A DNA stretch of 64,000 nucleotides from Hamadaea sp013361475 (GTDB taxonomy: Bacteria; Actinomycetota; Actinomycetes; Mycobacteriales; Micromonosporaceae): NCBI RefSeq assembly GCF_040654195.1, contig NZ_JBFAHM010000014.1, positions 124,001-188,000 of the forward strand, given 5' to 3'. Every line of letters starts with the position of its first letter. Position 1 is the first letter of the stretch. Both the position numbers and the translations under genes were made by a program. Below the pieces are notes generated by a model that saw only the letters and a program-made list of their open reading frames with translations, was not told where the DNA came from and did not search any database. Of the stretch, positions 17,710 to 25,194 are shown one piece after another.

Positions 17710-18099
17710 GTGCACACACCTGACATCGGCTCCTTCATCAAGGACCTGCGCGAGAACGCCAAGATCTCGCTCCGGCAGCTCGCCGAGCAGGCCGGTGTCA
17801 GCAACGCGTACATCAGCCAGATCGAGCGGGGGCTGCGTAAGCCGAGCGCGGAGGTGCTCGCCTCCATCGCCGGCGCGCTGCGGGTCTCGACTCCGGCGAT
17901 GTATCTGCGGGCGGGTCTGCTCGGGAAGGACGACACCCACGGCGTCGTCGCGGCCATCTCGGCTGATCCCGAGCTGACCTTGGCGCAGAAGCAGTCCCTG
18001 ACCCAGATCTACGAGACATTTCGCCGGGAGAACGCGCGGGACACCGACCGCGACGACGCCGGCACCGCCGAAAGCGCCGTTGAGGAGGACCACCAGTGA
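17710..18099 (+). CDS. XRE-family transcriptional regulator (Rv0474-like)
   Basis: The product is 129 aa. Residues 8-62 form a Cro/C1-type helix-turn-helix with the recognition pair in LRQLAEQAGVSNAYISQIERG; GLRKPSAEVLASIAGALRV completes the domain. The C-terminal half (about 75-129) is short and polar. It is the first gene of an operon: its stop overlaps the HbhA-like start by 4 nt. The pair of this regulator with an HbhA-like protein and a DUF2516 protein matches M. tuberculosis Rv0474-Rv0476. It probably binds the GTTAGC/GTTAAC sites in its own promoter. Confidence 0.88.
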   Translation: MHTPDIGSFIKDLRENAKISLRQLAEQAGVSNAYISQIERGLRKPSAEVLASIAGALRVSTPAMYLRAGLLGKDDTHGVVAAISADPELTLAQKQSLTQIYETFRRENARDTDRDDAGTAESAVEEDHQ

Positions 18100-18551
18100 A
18101 CACCACCGACAAGACCGACCAGAAGCGATCGAACGCCGTCTACGCCGCCGCCGGCATCGGCGACCTGGCCGTCGAGCAGCTCAAGAAGATCCCGGCGCTG
18201 GCCGAGCAGCTGCGGACGAAGGCCGGCCAGCTCCGTGAGCAGGGCCCGACGCTGCGCGCCCAGGCCACCGAGAAGGCGGCCGAGCTGACCGGCAAGGTCG
18301 ACGTCGAGCGCATCCGCACCGTTCTCGTGACCAACGCGCAGAAGGCCGCCGAGAAGGCGACTGCCCTCTACGGCGACCTGGTCGCCCGGGGCGAGCGGGT
18401 CGTCGACACCGAGGCCGACCAGGCGACTGTGGTCGACGCCGAGCTCGTCGACCCGGCCCCGCAGGCCGTCGCCGACCCGGAGGCGCCCGCCACGCCGAAG
18501 CCCACCGCGAAGCCGACCGTCCGCAAGCCGAAGGCCACGCCGGAGGCCTGA
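18096..18551 (+). CDS. Heparin-binding-haemagglutinin-like (HbhA-like) helical protein
   Basis: The product is 151 aa. Residues 12-110 are a long amphipathic helical region with Lys/Glu/Ala/Gln repeats (AEQLRTKAGQLREQG, ATEKAAELTGKVDVERI). Residues 118-151 are a Pro/Ala/Lys tail (TPKPTAKPTVRKPKATPEA), as in mycobacterial HbhA though with fewer Lys. There is no signal peptide, also as in HbhA. In mycobacteria the protein is surface-exposed and linked to adhesion and lipid bodies; whether that holds here is unknown. It is coupled to the XRE gene (GTGA overlap). Confidence 0.75.
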   Translation: MNTTDKTDQKRSNAVYAAAGIGDLAVEQLKKIPALAEQLRTKAGQLREQGPTLRAQATEKAAELTGKVDVERIRTVLVTNAQKAAEKATALYGDLVARGERVVDTEADQATVVDAELVDPAPQAVADPEAPATPKPTAKPTVRKPKATPEA

Positions 18552-18570
18552 CGAAAAACGCCGATGCGCC

Positions 18571-18605
18571 GGGGGCGTCCTCGTGATGTGCGAGGACGAC
18601 CCCGG
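18571..18605. terminator. Hairpin after the HbhA-like gene
   Basis: GGGGCGTCCTCG and CGAGGACGACCCC arms flank a 7-nt loop, 20 bp after the stop. It overlaps the upstream part of the next promoter. Confidence 0.6.
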
Positions 18606-18623
18606 TTGCTTACTCTTGGCGGC

Positions 18624-18944
18624 ATGGGTTTGGTTTCGTCGTCGTACTTCGCCGACACCATCGTGGGCTGGGTCAACCTGGTCATCAACATCGCCGCGAT
18701 CATTCTGGAGGCCTGGGCGGTCATCCACTGCGCGATGCAGCGCCCGGACGCCTTCACCGCCCTCGGCACGCCCATCCCCAAGGGTGGCTGGCTGGTCATC
18801 CTCATCCTCTCCCTGATCATCACGCTGTTCTTCGGCGTACTGGGATCGCTGTTCGCGCTCGGGCTGATCGGCCTCGGCTTCACCGGCTTCTACCTGCTCC
18901 AGCTGCGCTCGGGCTTCCGAGAACTCCTGGAGGGTCGCTGGTGA
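18624..18944 (+). CDS. DUF2516-family small membrane protein
   Basis: The product is 106 aa with three hydrophobic segments (about 12-32, 54-75 and 78-97). An external loop holds AMQRPDAFTALGTPIPKGGW, characteristic of the DUF2516 family (M. tuberculosis Rv0476). ATG 18624 follows a TACTCT -10 (18611-18616) by 7 nt, so the gene can be transcribed as a leaderless mRNA from its own promoter. The last 4 nt (GTGA) overlap the hydrolase start. Function unknown. Confidence 0.85.
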   Translation: MGLVSSSYFADTIVGWVNLVINIAAIILEAWAVIHCAMQRPDAFTALGTPIPKGGWLVILILSLIITLFFGVLGSLFALGLIGLGFTGFYLLQLRSGFRELLEGRW

Positions 18945-19828
18945 ACCAGTTCCGCTGGCCGCCGCCGCCGGACGGCACACCCCGGCGGGTGCGGCCGCGG
19001 TACGGGGCGCCCCGGTCCGCCCGCCCGGCCCCGCTGGCGGCGACGACCGAGCTGATCGCGACGCCGCACGGCGTACTGCTGGAGCGGCTCGTCACCGGCA
19101 TCGGCGACCCCGTCACCGTCTTCGCGCACGGGCTGGCCCAGGGCATCCCGGAGACCCGGGTCTACGGCAGCGGCGTCACCGGCCGCCGAGTGTTCTTCCA
19201 GTTCCGCGGGCACGGCCGATCCGACGCGCCGCCCGGCGACTGGACTTATGCCGACCTCACCCGCGACCTGCGCGCGATCGCAGATCTGTCCGGTGCCACC
19301 CGCGCGCTCGGCGTGAGCCTGGGAGCCGGTGCGCTGACCCGATTGCTGGTGGACTCGCCGGACCGCTTCGAGAAGATCGTCTTCGTGCTGCCGGCGGTGC
19401 TGACCCAACGTGCGTCCACGGCCAGCCAGGACCGCATCACCACGCTGCTGGAGGCGCTCAACAGCGGCGACATCGGCCAGCTCGCCAACCAGCTGGTGGC
19501 CGAGGTGCCGAAGACGTTCCGCAACGCGGCCCCCGGCTGGGCCTACGTGCGGCAGCGGCTCGACGCGCTGCTCCGGGACGGGCTCGCCCCCGGCGTCGCG
19601 GCCTTCGCCGAGCAGTCGGCGATCCCGGATCTCGCTCCGCTGGCCAAAGTGAAGGTTCCCGCGCTGGTGATCGGCTGCCTCGGCGACGAACTGCACCCGG
19701 TCGGCGTCGCCGAGGAGCTGGCCGAGGCGCTGCCGAACGCGCAGGTGCAGATCTATCAGCGTCCGGCCCTGCTCTGGACCGAACGCGCCGAGCTGCGCGA
19801 CCGCATCTCGTCGTTCCTCAACGACTGA
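18941..19828 (+). CDS. Alpha/beta-hydrolase-fold protein
   Basis: The product is 295 aa. The oxyanion strand is VTVFAHGLAQG (about 46-56). The nucleophile elbow is GVSLGAG (about 125-131), and VIGCLGDELHPVG (about 243-255) holds the acid residue. Where the catalytic His normally sits near the C-terminus the sequence reads IYQRPALLWTERAELRD, without His. It may use another His or have lost hydrolase activity. The N-terminal 40 residues are Pro/Arg-rich. It is coupled to the DUF2516 gene. Confidence 0.78.
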   Translation: MNQFRWPPPPDGTPRRVRPRYGAPRSARPAPLAATTELIATPHGVLLERLVTGIGDPVTVFAHGLAQGIPETRVYGSGVTGRRVFFQFRGHGRSDAPPGDWTYADLTRDLRAIADLSGATRALGVSLGAGALTRLLVDSPDRFEKIVFVLPAVLTQRASTASQDRITTLLEALNSGDIGQLANQLVAEVPKTFRNAAPGWAYVRQRLDALLRDGLAPGVAAFAEQSAIPDLAPLAKVKVPALVIGCLGDELHPVGVAEELAEALPNAQVQIYQRPALLWTERAELRDRISSFLND

Positions 19829-19859
19829 GTGGAGCGCCGAAGCCAGGCCGCCCGCAGAG

Positions 19860-19865
19860 TAGGCT
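19860..19865 (+). promoter_or_regulatory. -10 of alaX, leaderless
   Basis: TAGGCT lies 7 nt before ATG 19873, with no Shine-Dalgarno sequence between. Confidence 0.6.
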
Positions 19866-19872
19866 CGCCCGC

Positions 19873-20607
19873 ATGGGTGTGACGCGCCATGGGCGTACCG
19901 ATCGCTTGGACCTGCTGGACCCCACCCTGCGTGAGTGGGAGTGCACCGTGGTGGCCGCGGACCCCGAGACCGGGATCGTGCTGGACCGGTCGGCGTTCTA
20001 CCCGGGTGGCGGCGGCCAGCCGCCGGACCACGGCGTGCTGCTCTGGCAGGGAGTGCAGACCCGCATCGCCGGGACGCGCAAGGGCGACGACCTCTACCTG
20101 ATCCCGGTCGAGGGCGACCCTGTCCCGCCGGTCGGAACGCAGGTCGTCGGCGCGGTCGAGGACGAGCGGCGGTCACTGCTCATGCGGACGCACTCCGGGC
20201 TGCACATCCTCTGCGGCGTCGTGTTCCGTGACTTCGGCGCCCTGGTGACCGGCGGCAACATGGAGCCCGGCGAGGCCCGGATGGACTTCAACCTCCCCGA
20301 GGTACCCGGCGAGTTCAAGGCCCGGCTGGAAGAGCTGGTCAACGCCGAGATCATGGCGGACCGGAAGGTCGTCACCAAGGTGCTCGCCCGTGACGAGGCA
20401 CTGGCCCTGCCCGACATCATCCGCACGCAGTCCAACCTGATCCCGGCGGACGAGGCGGAGATCCGCATCGTCGACATCGTCGGCCTCGACGTGCAGGCCG
20501 ACGGCGGTACGCACGTCGCCTCGACGGCGGCGGTCGGCAAAGTGCAGGTGGTGAAGGTGGAGAGCAAGGGCAAGGCGAACCGTCGGGTTCGCGTACGCCT
20601 CGTCTAG
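19873..20607 (+). CDS. Alanyl-tRNA-editing protein (AlaX-like)
   Basis: The product is 244 aa, a free-standing relative of the AlaRS editing domain that removes Ser or Gly from mischarged tRNA-Ala. The N-terminal barrel has RSAFYPGGGGQPPDHG. The metal site is THSGLH (HxxxH, about 102-107) plus QADGGTHV (about 211-218). In AlaRS the second half is normally CGGTH; here Asp replaces the Cys, so metal ligation may use three residues. Monocistronic and leaderless. Confidence 0.88.
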   Translation: MGVTRHGRTDRLDLLDPTLREWECTVVAADPETGIVLDRSAFYPGGGGQPPDHGVLLWQGVQTRIAGTRKGDDLYLIPVEGDPVPPVGTQVVGAVEDERRSLLMRTHSGLHILCGVVFRDFGALVTGGNMEPGEARMDFNLPEVPGEFKARLEELVNAEIMADRKVVTKVLARDEALALPDIIRTQSNLIPADEAEIRIVDIVGLDVQADGGTHVASTAAVGKVQVVKVESKGKANRRVRVRLV

Positions 20608-20656
20608 CCGACCGCACTTCTGGCGGCTCGCCCCGGTGGCTCCCCGGCGTGTCGGA

Positions 20657-20662
20657 TAGGCT
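20657..20662 (+). promoter_or_regulatory. -10 of the EI24 gene, leaderless
   Basis: TAGGCT lies 8 nt before ATG 20671. It is the same hexamer as in the pfkA and alaX promoters. Confidence 0.55.
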
Positions 20663-20670
20663 GCGCGACC

Positions 20671-21411
20671 ATGGTGGCGCAGTTGTTCGAGGGCGTACGC
20701 ATCTTCGGCCGCGGCCTGAAGATCTACGGACGCAATCCGGGGCTGGTCGTGCTCGGCATCATCCCGGCCCTGATCACCCTGCTGCTGTTCGCATTCCTCT
20801 TCGGACTGCTGCTGTACTTCGTGGACGATCTGAGCGCCACCGTCACGTGGTTCGCCGACGACTGGTCCGCCGGCTGGCGTACGGCGACGCGGATCGCTGC
20901 CGGAGTCGGGCTGGTCGGTGTCGCGCTGCTGCTCTGGGCGGTCTCCTTCACGGCGATCACCCTGCTCATCGGCGACCCGTTCTACGAGAAGATCGCCGAG
21001 CAGGTGGAAAACTCGCTGGGCGGCGTACCGGACGAGGTCGACCGGACCTTGTGGCAGGAGCTGTCCCGGGGCCTGCGGGACTCGCTGCGGCTCATGCTCG
21101 TCTCCGCGGTCTTCGGCATCCCGTTGTTCCTCGCCGGGTTCATCCCGATCGTCGGCCAGACCGTCATCCCCGTCGTGGGCGCGCTGGTCGGCGGCTGGTT
21201 CCTCGCGGTCGAACTCGTGGGCGTCGCCTTCTCCCGGCGTGGCCTGACCTTCCGGGACCGGGTCGCGCGACTCCGTGAGCAGCGGTGGATTGCGGTCGGC
21301 TTCGGCGCCTGCGTCTTCCTCTGCTTCCTGATCCCGCTCGGCGCGGTCCTGGTGATGCCGGCGGCCGTGGCGGGCGGAACGATCCTCGCCCGCCGCGCGC
21401 TCACGGCCTGA
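20671..21411 (+). CDS. EI24/CysZ-family membrane protein
   Basis: The product is 246 aa. It begins with a short cytoplasmic FEGVRIFGRGLKIYGRNPGL, then helices at about 27-52, 70-100 and 145-180, and a final helical hairpin at about 210-240. LIGDPFYEKIAEQVE between helices is the signature of the EI24 (PF07264) family, which includes the sulfate transporter CysZ. A sulfate or other small-anion permease role is possible, but no sulfur genes are adjacent. It converges on the FUSC-type gene. Confidence 0.8.
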   Translation: MVAQLFEGVRIFGRGLKIYGRNPGLVVLGIIPALITLLLFAFLFGLLLYFVDDLSATVTWFADDWSAGWRTATRIAAGVGLVGVALLLWAVSFTAITLLIGDPFYEKIAEQVENSLGGVPDEVDRTLWQELSRGLRDSLRLMLVSAVFGIPLFLAGFIPIVGQTVIPVVGALVGGWFLAVELVGVAFSRRGLTFRDRVARLREQRWIAVGFGACVFLCFLIPLGAVLVMPAAVAGGTILARRALTA

Positions 21412-21444
21412 CCTGCTCCTTCCGCGTGACGCTTCCCGCCGTAA

Positions 21445-21519
21445 CGTGATCATTGCGTCAGCCATGCTGTTTCCGGCAGCGAAATGCCCGATGAAGCAAC
21501 ATGGCTGGCGCAATGATCA
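21445..21519. repeat. 75-bp imperfect palindromic element, copy A
   Basis: Terminal arms at 21447-21466 and 21500-21519 pair over 20 bp with one G-T. The reverse complement of 21445-21519 aligns without gaps to 61035-61109 at about 60 of 75 positions. It lies between two convergent genes, 4 bp from the FUSC-type stop, so it probably also serves as a bidirectional terminator. Confidence 0.85.
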
Positions 21520-21522
21520 TGG

Positions 21523-22506
21523 TCAGGCGGCGACCGGCGTACGCCGATGCTGCAGGGCGTCCGCCTCGGCCGGCGGTACCCCCGTCGCGACGAGCAGATG
21601 CTGCACGGCGGCGTCGGCACTGGCGGCGACCCCGGCCGCGGCCAGACTCAGGTGCTCCTCGCGCAGCATCGTCACCCACTGTGCGGCCGAGACCAGCAGC
21701 GGGCGGACGTTGCGCAGGCAGCCTTCGCGGTCCAGTTCCTCCCGGAGCATGCCGGTGCCGTCCGCCAGCGCGTCGAGCGCCTGGGGCAGCGCGATCGGCA
21801 CCTGTTCACCTGACCGGAGCAGGTCCCACCAGGCGTGCTGAGCGAGGTTGCGGACGTGGCGGACGGCGTACCCGATCTCGGTGGCAGTAGTGGTGTGCGG
21901 CGCGAGCTGCTGTCCCGTCGTCCAGCGGAGCAGGAACGCCGATCGGCGTACGCTGAACAGCGCTTCCTCCAGGCGCTGCAGCCACACGTCGGTCTCGACG
22001 AGGGCGTAGACCGCCGATCCCGCGGCTGCGGTGTCCCGCTCGCGCAGGGCGAGCGACAGGGCGCGCAGGTTGCCCGTGATGCTCGTCAGCAGCGGCTCGA
22101 CCGCCTGATTGACCAGACTGATCGGGGCACGGGGCGTCGTGAACCAGGCGACCGCCAGCGCGGTGCCGGCGCCGACGGCGGCGTCGATCAAGACGTGCGG
22201 AGTGCTCCAACTGGGTCCGACGATCGCGGTGAGCAGTGCTCCGACGGCGACTCCGAACACCATTTCGACGGCCCGGCGGTGTCTCGGAGCACAAATCAGC
22301 TCCATGGTCGTGACCGCGAAGAGCGGGGCGAAGACCGGGAAGGTGTGGTGGCCGAGCAGGAGCGCCAGCGCGGTCGCGACGATGGCTGCGAGGGAGATCT
22401 GCACGGCGATCGGGCGGACGACCGGCCAGCTGTCTCGAAGCCTGGCCCGCCAGGTACGCCGCGAGCCGGACGGCAGAGCCGAGGCGAATACGCGTGTGGT
22501 GGCCAT
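21523..22506 (-). CDS. FUSC/ArAE-family membrane protein (aromatic-acid exporter-like)
   Basis: The product is 327 aa. The N-terminal half (about 28-150) has four or five helices (PIAVQISLAAIVATALALLL, MVFGVAVGALLTAIVG), followed by a helical cytoplasmic half (about 165-325). This half-size form is common in actinobacteria and resembles FUSC/ArAE proteins such as AaeB, which export aromatic acids. ATG 22506 is preceded by GGAGACTTGAGGC. It is divergent from htpX. Confidence 0.8.
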   Translation of the reverse strand: MATTRVFASALPSGSRRTWRARLRDSWPVVRPIAVQISLAAIVATALALLLGHHTFPVFAPLFAVTTMELICAPRHRRAVEMVFGVAVGALLTAIVGPSWSTPHVLIDAAVGAGTALAVAWFTTPRAPISLVNQAVEPLLTSITGNLRALSLALRERDTAAAGSAVYALVETDVWLQRLEEALFSVRRSAFLLRWTTGQQLAPHTTTATEIGYAVRHVRNLAQHAWWDLLRSGEQVPIALPQALDALADGTGMLREELDREGCLRNVRPLLVSAAQWVTMLREEHLSLAAAGVAASADAAVQHLLVATGVPPAEADALQHRRTPVAA

Positions 22507-22536
22507 GCCTCAAGTCTCCGGAAGCAGCCCTTATTG

Positions 22537-22549
22537 CCCAAGTATTGGG
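22537..22549. promoter_or_regulatory. Small palindrome between FUSC-type gene and htpX
   Basis: CCCAA-GTA-TTGGG, 13 bp, lies 31 bp upstream of the FUSC-type start and 152 bp upstream of htpX. It could be an operator for either gene. The remainder of 22550-22690 shows no clear promoter. Confidence 0.35.
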
Positions 22550-22700
22550 GGAAAGATGTGGTTAATCCCGCAGGTGCGGCCGCTGCTCACAGGCGATTCT
22601 CAGCCCAATCGGGGATGATGTGGCGCAGGCCGCCAGTTGACACCTGGCAAGGGAGGCGACCACCGCGGTCGTCACCCGGCTGTATCGAACAGGAGTGATC

Positions 22701-23576
22701 GTGCACAGCCACAACGGGCTCAAGACGGCCGCGCTGCTCGGCCTGCTGACCGCGATGATCCTCGCGGTCGGGTACTGGCTGGGCGGCAGCACGGGTCTCG
22801 TCATCGCCGTCGTCCTCTCCTTGGTCATGAACGGCGTCAGCTACTTCTTCTCCGACAAACTGGCGCTGCGCTCCATGGGCGCGCAGCCGGTCACCGAGCA
22901 GGAATTCCCCGCGCTGTACCAGATGGTCCGGGAGCTCTCGCAGCAGGCGGGCAAGCCGATGCCCCGGCTGTACGTCAGCCCCACCTCGCAGCCCAACGCC
23001 TTCGCCACCGGCCGCAACCCGCAGAACGCCGCGGTGTGCGTGACCGAGGGCATCACGCGCATCCTCGACTACCGGGAGCTGCGCGGCGTGATCGGGCACG
23101 AACTGTCACACGTCTACAACCGCGACATCCTGATCTCCAGCGTGGCGGGCGCCCTCGCGGGCATCATCACCATGTTGGCCAACCTCGCCTGGTTCATCCC
23201 GATGGGCGGCGACGACGAAGACGGCCCCAACCCGGCGGTCTTCCTGATGATGCTGATCCTCGGCCCGCTGGCCGCGTCAGTCATCCAGCTGGCCGTGAGC
23301 CGGAGCCGCGAGTTCCAGGCCGACCAGTCGGGCGCCTCGCTCACCAACGACCCGCTCGCGCTCGCCTCGGCCCTGCGCAAGATCCACATGGGTACGCAGC
23401 AGCTGCCGCTCCCGGCGGACAACCGCCTGACGAGCACCGCGCACCTGATGATCGACAACCCGTTCAAGGGCGGCGGCATCGCCAACCTCTTCTCGACGCA
23501 CCCGCCGATGGAAGAGCGCGTCCGCCGGCTCGAACTGATGGCGGCCAACTCCGGCCCCATCCAGTACGCCCGCTGA
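22701..23576 (+). CDS. htpX: Zinc metalloprotease HtpX
   Basis: The product is 291 aa, an M48 membrane protease of envelope quality control. Helices lie at about 9-27 and 29-47. The zinc site HELSH is at 133-137 with the third ligand in SREFQADQSGA; two more helices at about 147-165 and 175-195 follow the HEXXH, as in the family. GTG 22701 is chosen because AGGAG at 22691-22695 lies 5 nt before it; an earlier in-frame GTG at 22695 overlaps that ribosome-binding site. Confidence 0.94.
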   Translation: MHSHNGLKTAALLGLLTAMILAVGYWLGGSTGLVIAVVLSLVMNGVSYFFSDKLALRSMGAQPVTEQEFPALYQMVRELSQQAGKPMPRLYVSPTSQPNAFATGRNPQNAAVCVTEGITRILDYRELRGVIGHELSHVYNRDILISSVAGALAGIITMLANLAWFIPMGGDDEDGPNPAVFLMMLILGPLAASVIQLAVSRSREFQADQSGASLTNDPLALASALRKIHMGTQQLPLPADNRLTSTAHLMIDNPFKGGGIANLFSTHPPMEERVRRLELMAANSGPIQYAR

Positions 23577-23673
23577 CCTCATCCCTTTCGCTGAGGCCGC
23601 CTCCCGCCCACCCGGGCTGGAGGCGGCCTCTTTCCCTGCATGCGCCGCCCCTGCCCCCGCCCTCGACCTTCTC

Positions 23674-23706
23674 TGCGCGATCATGAACTCATGCGCGTGA
23701 TCGAGC
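23674..23706. repeat. Short intergenic imperfect palindrome (GATCATGAAC family), copy 2
   Basis: TGCGCGATCATGAACTCAT followed by GCGCGTGATC. It aligns to the reverse complement of 8689-8721. It lies in the 600-bp gap between htpX and tRNA-Tyr. Confidence 0.6.
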
Positions 23707-23774
23707 GGCGTGTCGTGTCCCTGCGACCCTGATCGTTCCCCGCGGCGGGTGATCGATCTCGGTACCCTCTTCTC

Positions 23775-24028
23775 GTGTTTCGTCTGCTGGGGCCGTTGGC
23801 GCCGGCAACGGGCGACAACGAGGTCGCTCCGGCGACCCGCAAACAGCGGCAGATGCTCGCCGTCCTGCTCTCCGACTCGAAGTCATCGCGCTGCGGGGAA
23901 CAGAGCGGTCCAGGCACGAGATGAGACTGGCTGCGACGATCTTCGCGCGGGTCGGTGAGCCGTACGACCGCGTCGTGGAAGCATTCTTGGCTGGAGACGA
24001 TCCGACTTTGCCGCGACCCGTTCGGTGA
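23775..24028 (+). pseudogene. Remnant of a SARP/BTAD-type regulator
   Basis: A GTG at 23775 begins a 49-codon frame reading FRLLGPLAPATGD then RKQRQMLAVLL. This is the start of SARP regulators (DNA-binding winged helix: FRLLGPL, then PxKQRxLLAxLL), which normally run to 250 residues or more. The frame ends at 23924. A second short frame (23921-24028, MRLAATIFARVGEPYDRVVE) may be a remnant of the same gene. A leaderless promoter is still present: TACCCT at 23763-23768, 6 nt before the GTG. The gene looks truncated and decayed. Confidence 0.6.
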
Positions 24029-24137
24029 AGTCGCGGCCCCCCGTTCGGCCGCCTCCTGCCGAAGGGCACCGTACGGGCGTGACATATACCTGAGATACGA
24101 CCCGGGATCTTCGGTGCTCGCTTGGGCACCGAACGAC

Positions 24138-24167
24138 AAGAGCCCCTGGCAGATGCCAGGGGCTCTT
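24138..24167 (-). terminator. Terminator of tRNA-Tyr
   Basis: Perfect 13-bp arms (24138-24150 and 24155-24167) with an AGAT/ATCT loop, 6 nt beyond the tRNA 3' end. On the minus strand the stem ends in CTT. Confidence 0.85.
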
Positions 24168-24173
24168 CGACTG

Positions 24174-24254
24174 TGGCGGGTGAAGGGTTCGAACCTTCGT
24201 AGCTTTCGCGACGGATTTACAGTCCGCTCCCATTGACCACTCGGGCAACCCGCC
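24174..24254 (-). tRNA. tRNA-Tyr (anticodon GTA)
   Basis: An 81-nt class II tRNA with a long variable arm. The acceptor GGCGGGT pairs with ACCCGCC, the discriminator is A, and the anticodon loop is CTGTAAA. No CCA is encoded. Confidence 0.95.
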
Positions 24255-24305
24255 AAAGCCGTCGCCACACCCTCCGCCGGAGCGCCGGGCGCGGTGACTT
24301 GAGAA

Positions 24306-24336
24306 AGGATAGCGGTACCGGAGGGCGATTGTGCAA
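24306..24336 (-). promoter_or_regulatory. tRNA-Tyr promoter
   Basis: On the minus strand, TTGCAC (24336-24331), a 19-nt spacer and TATCCT (24311-24306), about 50 bp upstream of the tRNA. Confidence 0.55.
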
Positions 24337-24459
24337 CCGGGTTGCCCGGCTCACCTCCCAACCCGGTGGGGCGGCCCGATAGGCTGATGAACCGTACATA
24401 TCTCCAGTCCATGAAGATCGGCCGTCTTGCGGGCGGCCAGTCCACGAGGAGCAGGGAAG

Positions 24460-24954
24460 ATGGCTGCCAACCCGTCGTTCGACATCGTCAGCAAGGTCGA
24501 CCGCCAGGAGGTCGACAACGCGCTGCACCAGACGGAGAAGGAGCTGGGCACGCGGTTCGACTTCCGTGGCACCGGCGCCTCGATCTCCTGGGCCGGCGAG
24601 GAGGCCGTGACGCTGTCGGCGGAGACCGAGGATCGGGTCAGGGCCGCGCTGGAGGTCTTCAAGGAGAAGCTGATCAAGCGGAACATCTCCCTGAAGTCCC
24701 TGGACGCCGGTGAGCCGAAGACGTCGGGCAAGGGGTACAAGATCGATTGCAAGATCATCCAGGGCATCGATCAGGAGAAGGCCAAGGCGATCACCAAGAA
24801 GATCCGTGACGAAGGTCCCAAGGGTATCCAGGCGCAGATTCAAGGCGATCAACTTCGTGTGACCGGCAAGAAGAAGGATGAGCTGCAGGAAGTCATTGCT
24901 CTGCTGAAGTCGGGGGACTTCGGAGTCGCGCTCCAGTTCACCAACTACCGTTGA
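24460..24954 (+). CDS. yajQ: YajQ-family (UPF0234) nucleotide-binding protein
   Basis: The product is 164 aa with two ferredoxin-like halves. Family landmarks are NPSFDIVSKVDRQEVDNAL at the start, TRFDFRGTGASI, VFKEKLIKRNISLKSLD, IIQGIDQEKAKAITKKIRD and LQFTNYR at the very end. YajQ proteins bind RNA and tRNA, and in Xanthomonas one is a c-di-GMP effector. That is noteworthy because a GGDEF-EAL gene follows 480 bp downstream. ATG 24460 has GCAGGGAAG upstream; a TAGGCT -10 is at 24380-24385. Confidence 0.9.
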   Translation: MAANPSFDIVSKVDRQEVDNALHQTEKELGTRFDFRGTGASISWAGEEAVTLSAETEDRVRAALEVFKEKLIKRNISLKSLDAGEPKTSGKGYKIDCKIIQGIDQEKAKAITKKIRDEGPKGIQAQIQGDQLRVTGKKKDELQEVIALLKSGDFGVALQFTNYR

Positions 24955-24990
24955 CTTCCTGAATTTGCCCGCTTACTGTGAGCAAGACTC

Positions 24991-25049
24991 AGAGTCGGAC
25001 AGGTCGGACTGAACGGAACAGTCGGACCCGGCCGGGGTCCTCCGACTGT
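24991..25049 (+). terminator. 9-bp repeats merging into the yajQ terminator
   Basis: Four 9-bp units ending in CGGA run from 24991 to 25026 (three contain GTCGGA). The last unit is the left arm of a hairpin, ACAGTCGGA (25018-25026) pairing with TCCGACTGT (25041-25049), with a GC-rich inner stem. Confidence 0.7.
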
Positions 25050-25104
25050 CGACATTCTCCGCGCTAAGGGACGAAACCGCGCAAGTCCATGCGGTGGCTC
25101 CGCG

Positions 25105-25133
25105 TTGGGGCTTTCCTTGCCACGCGCTAATGT
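25105..25133 (+). promoter_or_regulatory. Promoter of the peptide-GGDEF/EAL unit
   Basis: -35 TTGGGG at 25105-25110, 17-nt spacer, -10 TAATGT at 25128-25133. The leader is about 55 nt with AGGAG at 25182-25186. No c-di-GMP riboswitch was recognised. Confidence 0.55.
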
Positions 25134-25194
25134 GGCACTATCCGTTGAGCCCCCATGCCCAACGCAGACGCCGTAACGATGTCAGGAGCCGCCG

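Noticed and set aside
23710..23958. 82-codon frame overlapping the SARP remnant
   Set aside because: Cys/Arg/Ser-rich shadow; the other frame has the SARP signature and the -10 spacing.
25050..25194. Possible c-di-GMP riboswitch upstream of the peptide-GGDEF/EAL genes
   Set aside because: Only GC-rich stems are seen; the GEMM consensus elements are not present.
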